Source: Paroedura picta (taxonomy: Eukaryota; Chordata; Lepidosauria; Squamata; Gekkonidae). From it: 64,000 nucleotides of DNA. A program made the position numbers and the translations under genes. The notes under the pieces were generated by a model, which was given only the letters and a program-made list of their open reading frames with translations, did no database searches and had not been told where the DNA came from. The DNA is taken from positions 10,109,501 through 10,173,500 of the forward strand of contig NC_135386.1 of the NCBI RefSeq assembly GCF_049243985.1, given 5' to 3'. Shown piece after piece: positions 63,280-64,000 of the stretch (its first letter is position 1; the number at the start of each line of letters is the position of its first letter).

Positions 63280-63720
63280 ATTGCAATGTTGCATCGTTAT
63301 ACTATTTATTATACTGTTATACTGTTATACTGTTATATTGTTATACTGTTATACTGTGCGCGGCTCGCAGTTGCTCGGGGCTGGGAATCGGAGGGACCAA
63401 TCGGCAGGCGCTTTGCGCCTGCCGATTGGTCCCTCCGATTGTCTGTCTGGAGGAAGGGTCCAATCCGGACCCCTCCTCATCACGGACACATCCCGCCTCA
63501 GAACGCCTTACCATTTTATTTAGTCCATGGCGCCCGCAGCGCCACGGGCGGTGTTAAGATATTGTTATACTGTTATACTGTTATTAATTACTGTATGTTT
63601 TAACGAAGACTGTTTCATGTATTCTTGATTCGTTTAATGTAAACCGCCCTGAGCCTTCGGGGACGGCGGTATATAAATCTAAAAAATAAATAAACAAATA
63701 AACAAACAAACAAACAAACA
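63280..63720 (+). mobile_element. L2-like LINE 3' tail with GTTATACT repeats and a GC-rich insert
   Basis: GTTATACT repeats run from about 63294 to 63356 and resume at about 63555-63585. The terminal part is TAAACCGCCCTGAGCCTTCG, GGGACGGCGGTATATAAATC and an AAAC/AAAT run. The GC-rich segment 63357-63554 interrupts the octamer run. Confidence 0.6.
63357..63554. other. GC-rich segment with a perfect 26-bp hairpin
   Basis: It is bounded on both sides by GTTATACT repeats. Arms 63386-63411 and 63415-63440 are perfect reverse complements with a TTT loop; they contain ACCAATCGG and CCGATTGGT. The rest holds CCGCCTCAGAACGCC and GGCGCCCGCAGCGCC. No coding match. Confidence 0.7.
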
Positions 63721-64000
63721 AATAAATAGTATCTCTGATCCTGACCACAGGAAGGAGGGGTCGTTTTGGCTTTTGGCTCTAGGTTGTTTGCCTGCTGATA
63801 ATCAGGGAAGGATTCTTGGGAGAGCAGCCGTCTTGGACATGAAATTTTGGAACCCCTTTCAGCAAAGGTGCCTGCCCTGTACTTAACACCAGATGCAGGG
63901 ATGGCCAAACAGTCTGCCCACCCCTGATAGGGTATGTTTAGCAGAGGGACAGAAGGACTGTGATTCATCCAATTTCTTTTGTCTCTTTTGCTTAACACTA

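Noticed and set aside
63286-63603. Ile/Leu/Tyr-rich open frames (possible membrane protein)
   Set aside because: They are translations of the GTTATACT repeat.

Overview
This is a vertebrate nuclear locus from a squamate reptile, most likely a lizard. Two host genes are recognised by translated similarity recalled from memory. The repeat content (BovB LINE, Sauria-type SINEs, CR1 and L2-like LINEs, L1-type tail, 5S-derived SINE, many hAT MITEs) is what is expected of Squamata. The species cannot be fixed from the window.

Layout. Positions 190-1390 form an orphan CpG island, plausibly the promoter or 5' UTR of TLNRD1, the gene that lies head-to-head with MESD in other amniotes; its coding exon would lie off the left edge. 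Positions 1844-5061 hold a BovB (RTE) LINE on the minus strand with an uninterrupted 1009-codon reading frame and an 11-bp target-site duplication. MESD runs on the plus strand (three coding exons, 9011-15069, 226 aa, KEDL end). Its first intron contains a tandem array of about twelve 134-bp units, each of which is an imperfect palindrome resembling a MITE. After the MESD 3' UTR comes about 7.5 kb of repeat-rich intergenic DNA. CEMIP then runs on the minus strand, converging on MESD: its 3' UTR is about 23600-25052 and its last 17 coding exons lie between 25053 and 45505. These 17 exons encode the C-terminal 886 or so residues (PbH1 region and second GG/ILEI domain). The N-terminal exons were not found and probably lie beyond the right edge.

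Positions 45506-64000 are taken to be a large CEMIP intron built almost entirely of repeats: a partial Ty3/Gypsy chromovirus (49230-52581) lying inside a Sauria SINE, multimeric Sauria SINEs, CR1 and L2-like relics, and a GC-rich perfect hairpin at 63386-63440.

The two host genes are neighbours in many vertebrates, and the convergent MESD/CEMIP arrangement is conserved. MESD is an ER chaperone for LRP5/6-type receptors; CEMIP is a secreted or ER-associated hyaluronan-depolymerising factor. The sequence shows no direct functional coupling between them. No bacterial-type system, CRISPR array, rRNA gene or true tRNA gene was seen.
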